A DNA stretch of 64,000 bases. Source: Bog-532 sp963742875. GTDB taxonomy: Bacteria > Actinomycetota > Actinomycetes > Streptosporangiales > Streptosporangiaceae. Within the stretch, counting starts at the first letter, position 1. The number at the start of each line of letters is the position of its first letter. The translations under genes and the position numbers were made by a program. Under the pieces are notes generated by a model, which saw nothing but the letters and a program-made list of their open reading frames with translations, was not told the origin of the DNA and did not search any database. This document shows positions 25,616 to 34,911 of the stretch, piece after piece. Location: the NCBI GenBank assembly GCA_963742875.1, contig CAVUNO010000017.1:1116001-1180000 (forward strand), written 5' to 3'.

Positions 25616-28369
25616 TTACTTACGCCGACCCGGGCTGAGCTGGTTCAGCCGCCACCAGGCGATGAGCACGAACACGATCGACAGGGCGATCATCGCGCCC
25701 ATGTCCGTCAGCCAGGTGCTCGCCTGGTGCTGCCACAGCGGGTCAAAGGGCACGGACCCGCGCGGGACCAGGTGGTTCAGGTCGGACGTGGAGGCGACCG
25801 CGGCGAAGCCCCAGCGTCCCGGGACCACGTACGCGAACTGCTGCAGCCCCACCTTGCCCGCGATCGAGACCACGCCGCCGGACAGCACGACCTGCACCAT
25901 GGTGATCAGCACGAGGAAAGGCATGGCCCGTTCCGTCGTACTGACCAGGGCGGACACCATCAAGCCCAGGCACATCGACGCCACGCAGAGCATGGCGATG
26001 CCGATCAGCAGCTCGGCGAACGGGGCGCCGGTCAGGAACGAGCCGCTCGGCGGCAGCGGATGCCCGAGCAGCCCGATCGCCGCCAGGAGCGCAGCTTGCA
26101 CGACCGCGATCACACCCAGCACGATCAGCTTCGAGCCCAGGTAGGCCCCCGACGACAGGCCGGCCGCCCGTTCCCGTACGTAGATCGTCCTTTCCTTGAC
26201 CAGTTCCCAGATCGAGCTGACGGTGCCGGACAGGCAGACACCCACGATAAGCAGGATCAGCAGGGTCGAGGCGCCGGGGTTGGTGCCCGGCGGGCCGCCC
26301 AGCCCCTTGCTACCCGCGATCAGGTGGATCAGCGCGCCGATGATGATCGGCATCAGCGCCGTGAACAGCAGATACCCGCGGTCGGACGCGATGACCCGCG
26401 CGTACCGGCGGCACAGCGTGCCGATCTGGTGGAACGCGCTGCCGCGCACCGGCGCCGGGGTTCCCGCGGCCTTCGGGCCGCTGGACACCGTGGAGATCGC
26501 CCGCGGCCGGGTGATGTACTCCTCATACACTCGCGAGCTGGCGAACTCGGCGGCCCAGTCCCGGTCGGGATACCGGTCAAACGCCTGGAACACCTCGGCC
26601 CAGCCGGGCTGGCCGAAGTAGCTCAGCCCTTCCTGCGGCGGCCCGAAGAACGCGACCTTGCCGCCGGGGACCAGGACCAGCAGCCGGTCGCAGACGTCCA
26701 GGTTGGCCACGCTGTGCGTGACCACGATGACGGTCCGGCCGTCGTGCGCCAGGTCGCGCATCTGCTCCATCACCGACTTGTCGAGCCCCGGATCCAAACC
26801 GGAGGTCGGCTCGTCCAGGAACAGCAGCGACGGCTTGGTCAGCAGCTCCAGGGCCACGTTGACCCGCTTGAGCTGACCGCCGGACAGCTTGTCGGCGCGG
26901 GTTTCCGCGTGCCGGGTCAGCCCCAGCTCACCCATCACCTCATCGACACGGGCGTTCCGCTCGTGGGCGTGTGTGTCAGGCGGGAAACGCAGTTCGGCGG
27001 CGTACCGCAGCGCCCGCTGTGTGGTGAGCTGGGTGTGCATGATGCTGTCCTGCGGGACCAGGCCGATCCGGGTCCGCAGCTCCGCGTAGTCCTTGTAAAG
27101 GTCGCGGTTGTCATACAGCACGACGCCCCGGTCGGCGGGGCGCATCCCGGTCAGCGCGCCGAGCAGGGTGGACTTGCCGGCCCCACTCGGGCCGATGATG
27201 CCGACCAGGCACCGCTCGGCGAGCGGGAAACTCACATGATCCAGCAGGATCTTGCCCCCGCCGACCTCGACGACCAGATCCTGCGCGACCAGGGACACGT
27301 CGCCGGTATCGATGTATTCGCGCAGCTCACCGTCGGTCAGCCGGTATGTGGCGGGCCCGATGCCGACAATATCTTTCTCGGTAAGCGTGACGGAGGTAAC
27401 GCGCTGCCCATTGACAAATGTGCCATTGTGGCTGCCTAGGTCAACAATCTGGTACTTTCCGTCACTGGTTTTGCGCAATTCTGCATGGTGCCGGGAGATA
27501 CTGAGGTCGGAAAGGACGAGGTCATTGTCCGGCGTCCGGCCAATCCGGAGGCGGTGCATGGGCAGCTGCAGCACCGAGGTGGGGCGCCGGTCCACACTCA
27601 GCCGGTAGTCGTTCTGCTGAACTCCCCCTCCCCGGCCGTGGCCGCCGTTGTTCGCCGGGCCCGCGCTGCCGGTGGGGCCGGCGCTGCCGGGGGTGCCGGC
27701 GGTGCCGCGGCCGCCGCCGTTGTTCGCCGGGCCTGCGCTGCCGGGGCTGCCGGGGGCGCGGCTAGCGGGGGCGCCGGGGGCGCCGCGGCCGTTAACGTCC
27801 GGACCGCCCCGGCGGGGTAGGCCGGGGCGGTCCGCATCGGGGCGGGCCACGTCGGGGCGGGGCGCATCGGGGCGGGGCACGTCAGGGCGGGCCACGTCAG
27901 GGCGGGCCACGTCGGGCCGCGGCGGGGCCTCGACGGCACCGTGCCCGACAGCACCGTGCCCGATGGGACCGGGGCGGTCATCACCGAACGGGCCAGAACC
28001 GGCGACGGACGTGGATATTTCCGTCGGCGCGTGTACCGGGCCGACGATTGGCTCACAGCGCAGGACCGGGCCGTCCTCCGGATTGCCGAGCCGGATCACA
28101 CAGTCAGAACTAATGGTAACGCGGTCTATACGCTGGGTACCGATAAACGTCCCATTTGTACTGCCGACGTCTTCAAGTACCCAATTGTCCTGTTCATGCC
28201 GGAGGGTCGCGTGATGCCACGACACCCGCGCGTCGGGCACGACGATGTCAGATCCCGGATCCCGGCCCAGCCGGTAAGGGGTCCCCGCCTGCAATCTGTG
28301 ATCCGATTGCCGCGTGCGCACCACAAGGACCAGGCCAGCCCCCGCCGGGCCGGAACGCAGCGATGCCAT
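25616..28369 (-). CDS. FHA-domain ABC transporter (ATPase-permease fusion, Rv1747-like)
   Basis: 917 residues. FHA domain 1 (about 25-100: YRLGRDPGSDIVV, SWHHATL, STNGTF). A 150-residue Pro/Asp/Gly linker with RPDVA repeats. FHA domain 2 (about 275-345: RIGRTPDNDLVL, SRHHAEL, SHNGTFVNG). An ABC ATPase (about 370-590: GPSGAGKST, LSGGQLKR, LLFLDEPTSG). A C-terminal ABC-2 permease with about six TM segments. FHA domains bind phosphothreonine, so transport is probably under Ser/Thr kinase control, as for M. tuberculosis Rv1747. Linker DNA has 15-bp repeats at about 27836-27925. Confidence 0.92.
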   Translation of the reverse strand: MASLRSGPAGAGLVLVVRTRQSDHRLQAGTPYRLGRDPGSDIVVPDARVSWHHATLRHEQDNWVLEDVGSTNGTFIGTQRIDRVTISSDCVIRLGNPEDGPVLRCEPIVGPVHAPTEISTSVAGSGPFGDDRPGPIGHGAVGHGAVEAPPRPDVARPDVARPDVPRPDAPRPDVARPDADRPGLPRRGGPDVNGRGAPGAPASRAPGSPGSAGPANNGGGRGTAGTPGSAGPTGSAGPANNGGHGRGGGVQQNDYRLSVDRRPTSVLQLPMHRLRIGRTPDNDLVLSDLSISRHHAELRKTSDGKYQIVDLGSHNGTFVNGQRVTSVTLTEKDIVGIGPATYRLTDGELREYIDTGDVSLVAQDLVVEVGGGKILLDHVSFPLAERCLVGIIGPSGAGKSTLLGALTGMRPADRGVVLYDNRDLYKDYAELRTRIGLVPQDSIMHTQLTTQRALRYAAELRFPPDTHAHERNARVDEVMGELGLTRHAETRADKLSGGQLKRVNVALELLTKPSLLFLDEPTSGLDPGLDKSVMEQMRDLAHDGRTVIVVTHSVANLDVCDRLLVLVPGGKVAFFGPPQEGLSYFGQPGWAEVFQAFDRYPDRDWAAEFASSRVYEEYITRPRAISTVSSGPKAAGTPAPVRGSAFHQIGTLCRRYARVIASDRGYLLFTALMPIIIGALIHLIAGSKGLGGPPGTNPGASTLLILLIVGVCLSGTVSSIWELVKERTIYVRERAAGLSSGAYLGSKLIVLGVIAVVQAALLAAIGLLGHPLPPSGSFLTGAPFAELLIGIAMLCVASMCLGLMVSALVSTTERAMPFLVLITMVQVVLSGGVVSIAGKVGLQQFAYVVPGRWGFAAVASTSDLNHLVPRGSVPFDPLWQHQASTWLTDMGAMIALSIVFVLIAWWRLNQLSPGRRK

Positions 28370-28482
28370 GTCTACTGAGTCTAGGGGTACTACCGATAAA
28401 CGGGAATACTGAGAACCTTTTTCTTCTACCGGCCGTTAATGCACTAAACTCTCATCCGCCCCCGGATAGTGGAGCTGGTGTC

Positions 28483-29517
28483 ATGAGCGAAGACCCGACC
28501 CGACCCATCAGGCCCGGGGAGTACGGGCCACCGGGCGGATATGGCTCGTCAGGGGACTACGGGCCGCCAGGCAAAAACGCGGACGGGTACGGGCCGGACG
28601 GCGGGCCCGGCGCGGGGCGAGGACAAGGTCCGGGGCACAGACCGGGGCAGGGATACGGCCAGGGTCAGGGAACGGACCGCGGATACGGGCCCGAGTACGG
28701 GCAGGACGCCGGGTACGGCCAGGGGTACAGGTCAGACGGAGGGTACGGCCAGGGGCATCCGCCGCCGGATGGCCACGGGTCACCGTCGGGTACGGCCCGG
28801 ATGCCGGGCGCCGGTTACCAGCGCGAGGTGCCCGGGCGGGGGCGCCGTCGCGGCCGCAGGCACCGGGGCCTGACCATCACCGCGATCGTCGTCGTGGTTC
28901 TGCTCATTCTCCTGGTCGTGGCGGACCGCGTCGCGGCGGGCATCGCCGAAAATGAGGTCGCCAACCAGATCAAGTCGCAGGGATTTCCGGTCAAGCCCAA
29001 AGTGACGATCTCCGGCTTCCCCTTCCTCACTCAGCTGGCCGCGCGTGACTTCCGGCAGATGAACATCACGGCGAACAATGTAACCGAGGGCCCGCTCGAC
29101 ATCGCAAGTATCAACGCGACCCTGCACGGCGTGCATATCAATTCGGGCTTCAACGGTGCCACGGTCGACCAGCTGAACGGCACCGCACTGGTCACGTTCG
29201 CCGGGCTGAGCCACGCGGCGGGCGTGGGGGACGGCATCACGCTGTCCAACGCGGGCAACGGTGACGTGAAGGCGAGCATCGACCTGGGGTTCGTCAGCGG
29301 GAACGCGCTCGCCCAGGTGACTCGGGCCGGGCCGCACCAGATCAGCGTACGGTTCATCTCGTTCGGCGGCATTCCGCCGAGCGTGCTGGGCCCGCTGCAG
29401 GACTTCACGGTCAGCGTGCCGAACCTGCCCGCCGGGATGACCATCCAGAACGTGAGCGTGACCGGGCAGGGACTTCGTATCAGCGTTGCCGGGACCCATA
29501 CCACCTTCAGCCAGTAA
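28483..29517 (+). CDS. LmeA-like (DUF2993) phospholipid-binding protein
   Basis: 344 residues. The cytoplasmic N-terminus is rich in Gly-Tyr-Gln repeats. One TM helix (about 128-150, LTITAIVVVVLLILLVVADRVAAG) is followed by an external DUF2993 domain (NEVANQIKSQGFPVKPKVTI, GFPFLTQLAARDFRQMNI). Mycobacterial LmeA binds phosphatidylinositol and helps lipomannan elongation; here the role is by homology. ATG 28483 with GGAGC upstream. Its last 10 codons form the first unit of a 43-bp tandem repeat. Confidence 0.85.
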   Translation: MSEDPTRPIRPGEYGPPGGYGSSGDYGPPGKNADGYGPDGGPGAGRGQGPGHRPGQGYGQGQGTDRGYGPEYGQDAGYGQGYRSDGGYGQGHPPPDGHGSPSGTARMPGAGYQREVPGRGRRRGRRHRGLTITAIVVVVLLILLVVADRVAAGIAENEVANQIKSQGFPVKPKVTISGFPFLTQLAARDFRQMNITANNVTEGPLDIASINATLHGVHINSGFNGATVDQLNGTALVTFAGLSHAAGVGDGITLSNAGNGDVKASIDLGFVSGNALAQVTRAGPHQISVRFISFGGIPPSVLGPLQDFTVSVPNLPAGMTIQNVSVTGQGLRISVAGTHTTFSQ

Positions 29518-29660
29518 CCGCGGAGGGGAAGCCGGGACCCATACCACCTTCAGCCAGTAACCGCGGAGGGGAAGCCGGGACCCATACCACCTTCAGCCAG
29601 TAACCGCGGAGGGGCCGCCGGGACCCATACCACCTTCAGCCAGTAACCGTGGAGGGCTCG
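29489..29660. repeat. 43-bp tandem repeat x4 spanning stop codon and next ribosome site
   Basis: Units start at 29489, 29532, 29575 and 29618. Each contains the last codons of the LmeA gene, its TAA and the GGAGGG-type ribosome site that precedes the methyltransferase GTG at 29660. Units 1-2 are identical; unit 3 ends GCCG and unit 4 is altered at its end. Only the last unit serves the downstream gene. Confidence 0.92.
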
Positions 29661-30436
29661 TGCCCGTGACGACCGAAGCTCGGAACCGGTTCGCGCAGCG
29701 GCTGTTCACGCCGCTGCCGTCACGTTACGACCGGCTGGCCGAAATCCTGTCGATGGGCCAGAACGGCCGCTGGCGGCGCGCGATGGTCGACCGGATCGCC
29801 GCGCGGGCAGGCGGCAGCACCGGAGCAGCCGCCGGCACCAGAGCAGCCGCCGGGGAGGCACTGGTCCTGGACGTGGCCTCCGGGACCGCCGGGGTCGCGC
29901 TCCAGCTAGCGTCTCGGGCCGGGGCGCGGGTGGTCGGCCTCGACCTGACCGAGGGGATGCTGCGCCAAGGCCAGGCCAACGTGACGGGCGCGGGCCTGGG
30001 GAGCAGGATCGGCCTGGTGGCCGGCCGGGCGGAACGGCTGCCGTTCCCTGACGCGAGTTTCGACGCGCTGACCTTTACCTACCTGTTGCGCTACGTCGAT
30101 GACCCGCAGGCGACACTGGCGGAGCTGGCGCGGGTGGTCAAGCCGGGCGGGACGATGGCGAGCCTGGAGTTCTGCGTCCCGCCGACGGCCTTCTGGAGGG
30201 CCTCGTGGGTGCTGTACACCCGGGTCATCCTGCCGGCCGGGGGCCTGCTGCTCGGTGGGCCGGCCTGGCTGCGGGTGGGCCAGTTCCTCGGGCCGAACAT
30301 CACCGGCCATTACCGCCGGTATCCCGTCCCGTGGACGGTCGAGGCGTGGCGGCGGGCCGGTTTCACCGGGGTCGGGACGCAGATCATGAGCCTGGGCGGC
30401 GGCCTGGTCATGTGGGGCCAGCGCGCCGATGACTAA
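29660..30436 (+). CDS. UbiE/MenG-type class I methyltransferase
   Basis: 258 residues with SAM motif I VLDVASGTAGVALQLA, acidic motif VVGLDLTEGML and post-motif VKPGGTMASLEFC, plus the UbiE-like start FTPLPSRYDRLAEILSMGQNGRWRRAMV. It probably methylates a (demethyl)menaquinone or a related prenylated substrate. GTG start with GGAGGG from the last repeat unit. It overlaps the following membrane gene by 8 bp, so the two likely share a pathway. Lipid-quinone specificity is inferred. Confidence 0.85.
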   Translation: MPVTTEARNRFAQRLFTPLPSRYDRLAEILSMGQNGRWRRAMVDRIAARAGGSTGAAAGTRAAAGEALVLDVASGTAGVALQLASRAGARVVGLDLTEGMLRQGQANVTGAGLGSRIGLVAGRAERLPFPDASFDALTFTYLLRYVDDPQATLAELARVVKPGGTMASLEFCVPPTAFWRASWVLYTRVILPAGGLLLGGPAWLRVGQFLGPNITGHYRRYPVPWTVEAWRRAGFTGVGTQIMSLGGGLVMWGQRADD

Positions 30437-31172
30437 CCGCCTCCGCCCGGCCTATTACGCCGCGCGGCCCGGGGGGCGGCCTGGAGGGTGGCGGGACTGG
30501 TGGACGCTCCTGCACCCGCCGTATACCGCCTGGCACCTGTCCTACGTGGTGATCGGCGCATCGCTGGCCCCGCACGTCTACGTCAGCCGACTCCTGTACG
30601 CAGTGGCGGCGTTCTTCCTCGCCGTCGGCATCGCCGCGCACGCTCTCGACGAGCTGCACGGCCGCCCGCTGCGCACGACCATCCCGGCCGCGGCCCTCGT
30701 CACCGCGGCTGCGGCCAGCCTGGCCGGCGCGGTCGGCCTGGGCGTCTACGGCATCACCCAGGCGGGCTGGATCCTGCTGCCGTTCATGGTGGCTGGCCCC
30801 GCCCTGGTGATCACGTACAACGCGGAGCTCTTCGGCGGCATCCTGCACAACGACCTGGGGTTCGCCGCGGCGTGGGGCGCCTTCCCCGTGCTCACCGGGT
30901 ACGCCGCCCAGGACGGGAACCTGGCTCCGGCGGCCTTCGTGGCCGCCGCGGCGGCCCTCGCGCTGTCCGCGGCGCAGCGCCGGCTGAGCACTCCGGCGCG
31001 GGCCATCCGCCGGCACACGGCCCGGCTGGAGGGCACGATCACCCGGGTGGACGGTACGGCCGCGCCTATCGGCCCCAACCTGGTCCTGGACCCGCTGGAA
31101 GGAGCGCTGCGGGCGATGTCGTGGGGCCTGATCCTGCTCGCCGCCAGCCTCGCCATCGCCCGCCTGACCTGA
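30429..31172 (+). CDS. UbiA-like membrane protein
   Basis: 247 residues with about eight hydrophobic segments. HALDELHGRPLRTTIP in an early loop resembles the first Asp-rich motif of UbiA prenyltransferases (NDxxDxxxDxxRP), with changed spacing. A second loop, YNAELFGGILHNDLGFAA, could be the other motif. Coupled to the UbiE-like gene by an 8-bp overlap. A prenyltransferase role is plausible but the motifs are imperfect. Confidence 0.6.
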   Translation: MTNRLRPAYYAARPGGRPGGWRDWWTLLHPPYTAWHLSYVVIGASLAPHVYVSRLLYAVAAFFLAVGIAAHALDELHGRPLRTTIPAAALVTAAAASLAGAVGLGVYGITQAGWILLPFMVAGPALVITYNAELFGGILHNDLGFAAAWGAFPVLTGYAAQDGNLAPAAFVAAAAALALSAAQRRLSTPARAIRRHTARLEGTITRVDGTAAPIGPNLVLDPLEGALRAMSWGLILLAASLAIARLT

Positions 31173-31387
31173 ACGGCCCAGTCCCGTATTAGGGTTAGCG
31201 GCGAAATAGCCGGGCGAAAGGGTATTCCCGCGGCGTACAACGCGTACGCGGATCTGCTGCCTACGGACCCTCGTTGGCTCATAATTGGGCTAAGAGGGCC
31301 TGGCGAATGGGTATCAGGACAGGGAGCGGTGATCCTGGCAATCACCGTCGGTGTCAAACGGGTGAGAAGCCGACAGGAGAGCACCAC

Positions 31388-33619
31388 GTGACAATCGGCA
31401 TGACAGTCGATAACAGTGCCCCGCCGCAAAATTCGTCGGTGCGGACCATCATCCTCGGTATCGACCACTCCGGGCGCATCGTCCAGCACGACCGCAACGC
31501 CCCGGCTGTGCTCGCCCGCCCTGCCGATCAGTTGCTCGGTGCCAGCCTCAGCGACCTGCTGAGCGGGCAGGGCCCCGCTGACAGAAGCGCGGGCAAGAAC
31601 GCAGGCAAGAACGCAGGCAAGAACGCAGGCAAGAACGCAGGCACGGCTACCGGGACCGCCGAGAGGACCGAGGCCAACGGGACCGCCGGGCGTGTCCCGG
31701 GGCCCACCGGATCCGCGGCCCCGGCCGGCGACGACATCGTGGCGGGACTGCTGGAGGCCATCCGGTCCGACCGCGAGGGCACGGCCATGCTCTCGATCCG
31801 CACCGAGAGCGGCAAGGCGGACGCGGTGGTCACCGTGCACCCGATGCGCGCCGGCGACGTGAACGTCGCGGCCCTGGCCCTGCTGCGGGTCCCGGCGCCG
31901 GTCGCCGAGCGGTTCGTCGACCCCGCGCTGATGCGGCAGGCCCTGCTGGACCGGACGTTCAAGCGGATCGGCGACACCCTCGACTTCAACCATGTCGCCC
32001 GCGAGCTGATTACCACCCTGGTACCGCATTTCTGCAACTCGGGTGGCATCGCCGTGCTGGAGAGCTTGATCGGCGAGGATGAGTTCCCGGCGCACGGGCC
32101 GGACGGCTCCCATCCCCTGCGCCGCCTGGCGGTGGCCAATGACGCGGACGAACCCGCCTGGGAGGCGACCTTCCCCATCGGCGAAATCCTCCGCTACCCG
32201 CAGGGCTCGCCGTACGTGCTGTGCATGGACTCGGGCAAGCCGGTCCTGGAGGGCAGGATCAGCAAGGACGAGGCGGGAGAGCTGGCCGACATGTGGCAGC
32301 GCCAGCCGGTGTCAGACCTGCTGGCCGACGCCTCGATGCTGCTGCTGCCGCTCATCGCGCAGGGCAGCACGCTCGGCTTCTTCGTCTGCGTACGAAAACC
32401 GGGCTACCGCCGGTTCGACGCGTACGATCAGGAAATCGGGATGGAGTTCGCTTCGCGGGCCGCGATCTTCATCGACAACGCGCGGCGGTACAACCGCGAG
32501 CACGCCACCGCGCTGACCCTGCAGCGCAGCCTGCTGCCGACCGGCCTGTCCGCGCCGTCCTCGGTCGACGTTCGGCACCGGTACCTGCCGGGCAGCAAGC
32601 TCATCGAGGTCGGCGGCGACTGGTACGAGTCGATCGCGCTGCCAGGCGCGCGGGTCGCCCTGGTCGTCGGTGACGTGGCCGGGCACGGTGTCCGGGCCGC
32701 GGTGACCATGGGGCGGCTGCGGACTGCGATCCACACGCTCGCGCGGCTCGAACTGCCGCCGGCTGAGTCGCTGCAGCAACTGGACGAGCTCATGCACACG
32801 CTGGGCGAGCGGGAGCCGCACTTCGCGACCTGCGCATACGCGATCTTCAACGCGGTCAGCGGCACCTGCGAAGTGGCCGTGGCCGGGCATCTGCCACCGC
32901 TGCTGGTCCGGCCGGACGGCAGCAACGAGTACCTCGACGTGGCGCCCGCTCCCCCGCTGGGCGTCGGCGAGGGCCCGATCGAGAGCCGCGTGTTCACCAT
33001 CGAGGACGGCAGCCTGTTCCTGCTCTATACCGACGGCCTGGTCGAGAACCGCACCCGGGACATCGACGACGGCCTCCAGCGGCTGCAGAAGATCTTCAGC
33101 GATGGCGCCCCGTCACGTTCGCTGGAAGAGCTGTGCAAGGCTACGCTCGACGGCGTGTACGCCGACCAGCAGCGCGACGACATCGCGGTCCTGCTGGCCC
33201 GGTTGTCCCGCATTCCTGAAGACCACCACGCGACCTGGATGCTGGGCCGGGAGCTGACCTCGGTGGGCCGGGCCCGCACGCTGATCCGGGAGCCGATGGA
33301 GCGCTGGGGCCTGGAGGACATGATCCCGGTCACCGAACTGCTGGTGTCGGAGCTGGTCACGAACGCCCTGCGGTACTCCCCCGGCGAGGTCACACTGCGG
33401 ATTGTGCGGGAGGGCGCGCTGGTCTGCGAGGTGGGCGACAATTCCGCCGCGCTGCCCCGGCTGCGGCAGGCCGGCCGGGACGACGAGAACGGCCGCGGCC
33501 TGCAGGTGGTCAGCCAGTTCGCGAAGCGCTGGGGCGCCCGCCGGACCCGCACCGGCAAGGTCGTCTGGTGCGAGCAGCCCCTCCCCGGCGTCGAGGTCAA
33601 TCCTCTGCCGTTGCATTAG
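31388..33619 (+). CDS. SpoIIE-type PP2C phosphatase with GAF and anti-sigma kinase domains
   Basis: 743 residues from the GTG at 31388, with ACAGGAG 8 nt upstream. A PAS-like N-terminus is followed by a Gly-Lys-Asn-Ala repeat (four GKNA). A GAF-like region lies around 195-350. The PP2C/SpoIIE domain (about 375-600) has GGDWYESIAL and VVGDVAGHGVRAA metal-binding Asp motifs. The C-terminal HATPase_c (about 615-735) has SELVTNALRYSPGEV. It probably senses a signal and dephosphorylates an anti-sigma antagonist, with its own RsbW-like kinase module. No antagonist gene is adjacent. Confidence 0.9.
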   Translation: MTIGMTVDNSAPPQNSSVRTIILGIDHSGRIVQHDRNAPAVLARPADQLLGASLSDLLSGQGPADRSAGKNAGKNAGKNAGKNAGTATGTAERTEANGTAGRVPGPTGSAAPAGDDIVAGLLEAIRSDREGTAMLSIRTESGKADAVVTVHPMRAGDVNVAALALLRVPAPVAERFVDPALMRQALLDRTFKRIGDTLDFNHVARELITTLVPHFCNSGGIAVLESLIGEDEFPAHGPDGSHPLRRLAVANDADEPAWEATFPIGEILRYPQGSPYVLCMDSGKPVLEGRISKDEAGELADMWQRQPVSDLLADASMLLLPLIAQGSTLGFFVCVRKPGYRRFDAYDQEIGMEFASRAAIFIDNARRYNREHATALTLQRSLLPTGLSAPSSVDVRHRYLPGSKLIEVGGDWYESIALPGARVALVVGDVAGHGVRAAVTMGRLRTAIHTLARLELPPAESLQQLDELMHTLGEREPHFATCAYAIFNAVSGTCEVAVAGHLPPLLVRPDGSNEYLDVAPAPPLGVGEGPIESRVFTIEDGSLFLLYTDGLVENRTRDIDDGLQRLQKIFSDGAPSRSLEELCKATLDGVYADQQRDDIAVLLARLSRIPEDHHATWMLGRELTSVGRARTLIREPMERWGLEDMIPVTELLVSELVTNALRYSPGEVTLRIVREGALVCEVGDNSAALPRLRQAGRDDENGRGLQVVSQFAKRWGARRTRTGKVVWCEQPLPGVEVNPLPLH
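31592..31639. repeat. 12-bp tandem repeat x4 in the SpoIIE phosphatase gene
   Basis: Four perfect copies of GGCAAGAACGCA encode the in-frame GKNA repeat in the linker after the PAS-like part. Confidence 0.9.
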
Positions 33620-33627
33620 TGTTGGAC

Positions 33628-33647
33628 CCGGGGGGACGACCCCCCGG
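33628..33647. terminator. GC hairpin after the phosphatase gene
   Basis: CCGGGGGG-ACGA-CCCCCCGG, a perfect 8-bp stem with a 4-nt loop, 9 bp past the stop codon. No T-run follows, which is common for terminators in high-GC actinobacteria. Its right arm overlaps the start of the 84-bp repeat. Confidence 0.5.
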
Positions 33648-33724
33648 AACCCCCCGCTGCGCTTCGCGCCCCGCTGCGGTACTTCGCCGAGACACCGGCC
33701 GCTCACCGGGCCTAAGGCCCAGTT
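33641..33724. repeat. 84-bp direct repeat, copy 1
   Basis: Identical base for base to 38264-38347. It begins CCCCCGGAACCCCCC and ends TAAGGCCCAGTT. This copy lies between the phosphatase stop and the recombinase remnant. Confidence 0.95.
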
Positions 33725-33769
33725 CGCCGTGCTGGCCCGGGGGGACGACCCTGGGTATGGCGGGGTCGG

Positions 33770-34262
33770 CCGGATCGATGGGGTTCCAGTTCGGTGACCA
33801 GGGCGCGTTGCGCTGGGTGGGCATTTCGGGGTCGCGGACGTTGCCGTGCCGGCGGCCCATCCGCTGGGCCCTGTCCCAGGTGGCCTTGTCCACCAGGACG
33901 GGGTGGGTGGGTTCGGGTGTCCAGATCCACTCCTGCGGCGGGGCCCAGATTTTCTTGCCGCCTTTGCGGCGGCGGCCCATCACCTGGTGCCCGGTGTACT
34001 TGGGGTTGGACAGGATCTCGTCCACCAGCGCCAGCGACCACCCGGCCGTGGGGCCGGGCGGCGGGTAGGCGTGCGGGCCGGCGGCCAGCCGTGCCCGGAT
34101 GGTGGGCTTGCCAAGGTGCTCACTGACCCGCCAGCGGTATATCTGGCCGATGACCGGCCCGTACACCGGGTCTTCGATGAGCCGGGTTTTGGTGCGGCCG
34201 TCGGCGGCCTTGATGGGGTTGGGGTGCGGGTGTTTTTCCCCGTTGCCGGACGACCTGATCAA
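33770..34262 (-). pseudogene. large serine recombinase fragment (middle domain only)
   Basis: Contains the recombinase-domain core: ADGRTKTRLIEDPVYGP, IYRWRVSEHLGKPTIRARL, VDEILSNPKYTGHQVMGRRR and PTHPVLVDKATWDRAQRM. The N-terminal resolvase catalytic domain with its Ser is missing, and so is the zinc-ribbon/coiled-coil C-terminus. The open frame continues into the 84-bp repeat with unrelated sequence to 33597. It is a relic of an integrated element and cannot recombine DNA. Confidence 0.75.
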
Positions 34263-34438
34263 ACGGCAGACCCATGACCGCTTCCCTTGCCTTGACCCGT
34301 GGACCCGTGAGGGACCGTGCCCGGCTCACGGGTCAGCCAGCCGGGCACGGCCTGCGGCCACTGTATCATTCTGTAGCAGAGCCTGTCCTGATAGATTCAG
34401 GCACGGATGGGCCTAACCTGATCGTTTAGCCTGCTCAT

Positions 34439-34675
34439 GTGCCTGTTGATCATGGTTCCGCTGTGCCGCCGTACCGCCAGGTGGCCAACGAGCTGCGTGC
34501 CCGGATCGAATCAGGGGAACTGGCGCCAGGTACCCGGGTGCCGTCTATCACCACGCTGATGCAGGAGTACGGGATCGCGCGCAACACCGCGCGGCACGCG
34601 CTGGCAGTCCTCGCTGACGACGGCCTGATTGAAATCACGCCCGGATGGGGCTCATTCGTCAAGGCAAAGAGCTAG
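34439..34675 (+). CDS. short GntR-family DNA-binding protein
   Basis: 78 residues, only the winged helix: PPYRQVANELRARIESGELAPGTRVPS, then ARNTARHALAVLADDGLIEI and the wing GWGSFVK. There is no effector domain. Such single-domain GntR proteins are frequent in actinomycete mobile elements, and a similar one lies at 63585. GTG start. It may be the only intact gene of the decayed island's original cargo. Confidence 0.8.
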   Translation: MPVDHGSAVPPYRQVANELRARIESGELAPGTRVPSITTLMQEYGIARNTARHALAVLADDGLIEITPGWGSFVKAKS

Positions 34676-34702
34676 TTTCGAACGCAGTGGTATGCCTGTT
34701 CG

Positions 34703-34837
34703 ATGGCGCGGGCATGGATCGAATTGGACGGCGAACAGGCCGCGTGGGGACCGACGCGGATCATCGTGGCCAAGCTCAGCCAGGACGGGTACGACCCCTT
34801 GGAATCACTCGTCTGTGGCAAGCATTGGGGCGCCTGA
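34703..34837 (+). CDS. small ORF (44 aa)
   Basis: MARAWIELDGEQAAWGPTRI then VAKLSQDGYDPLESLVCG and a short end. It looks protein-like and lies just after the GntR gene, but no good ribosome site precedes it. Function unknown. Confidence 0.35.
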   Translation: MARAWIELDGEQAAWGPTRIIVAKLSQDGYDPLESLVCGKHWGA

Positions 34838-34911
34838 GCGGAGGCCGGGGCATCGTCGGCCCGCCTCGCGAGGATCGGGCTGCAAGGACCGGAAATCCGA
34901 GGTGGAATCGG

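Noticed and set aside
25607..27439. 610-residue plus-strand frame opposite the FHA-ABC gene
   Set aside because: Antisense shadow; His/Gln/Arg-rich without motifs.
31190..31387. Riboswitch in the leader of the SpoIIE phosphatase
   Set aside because: Short GC hairpins and a GGTGAGAAGCCGAC stretch were considered, but no known riboswitch core could be matched.
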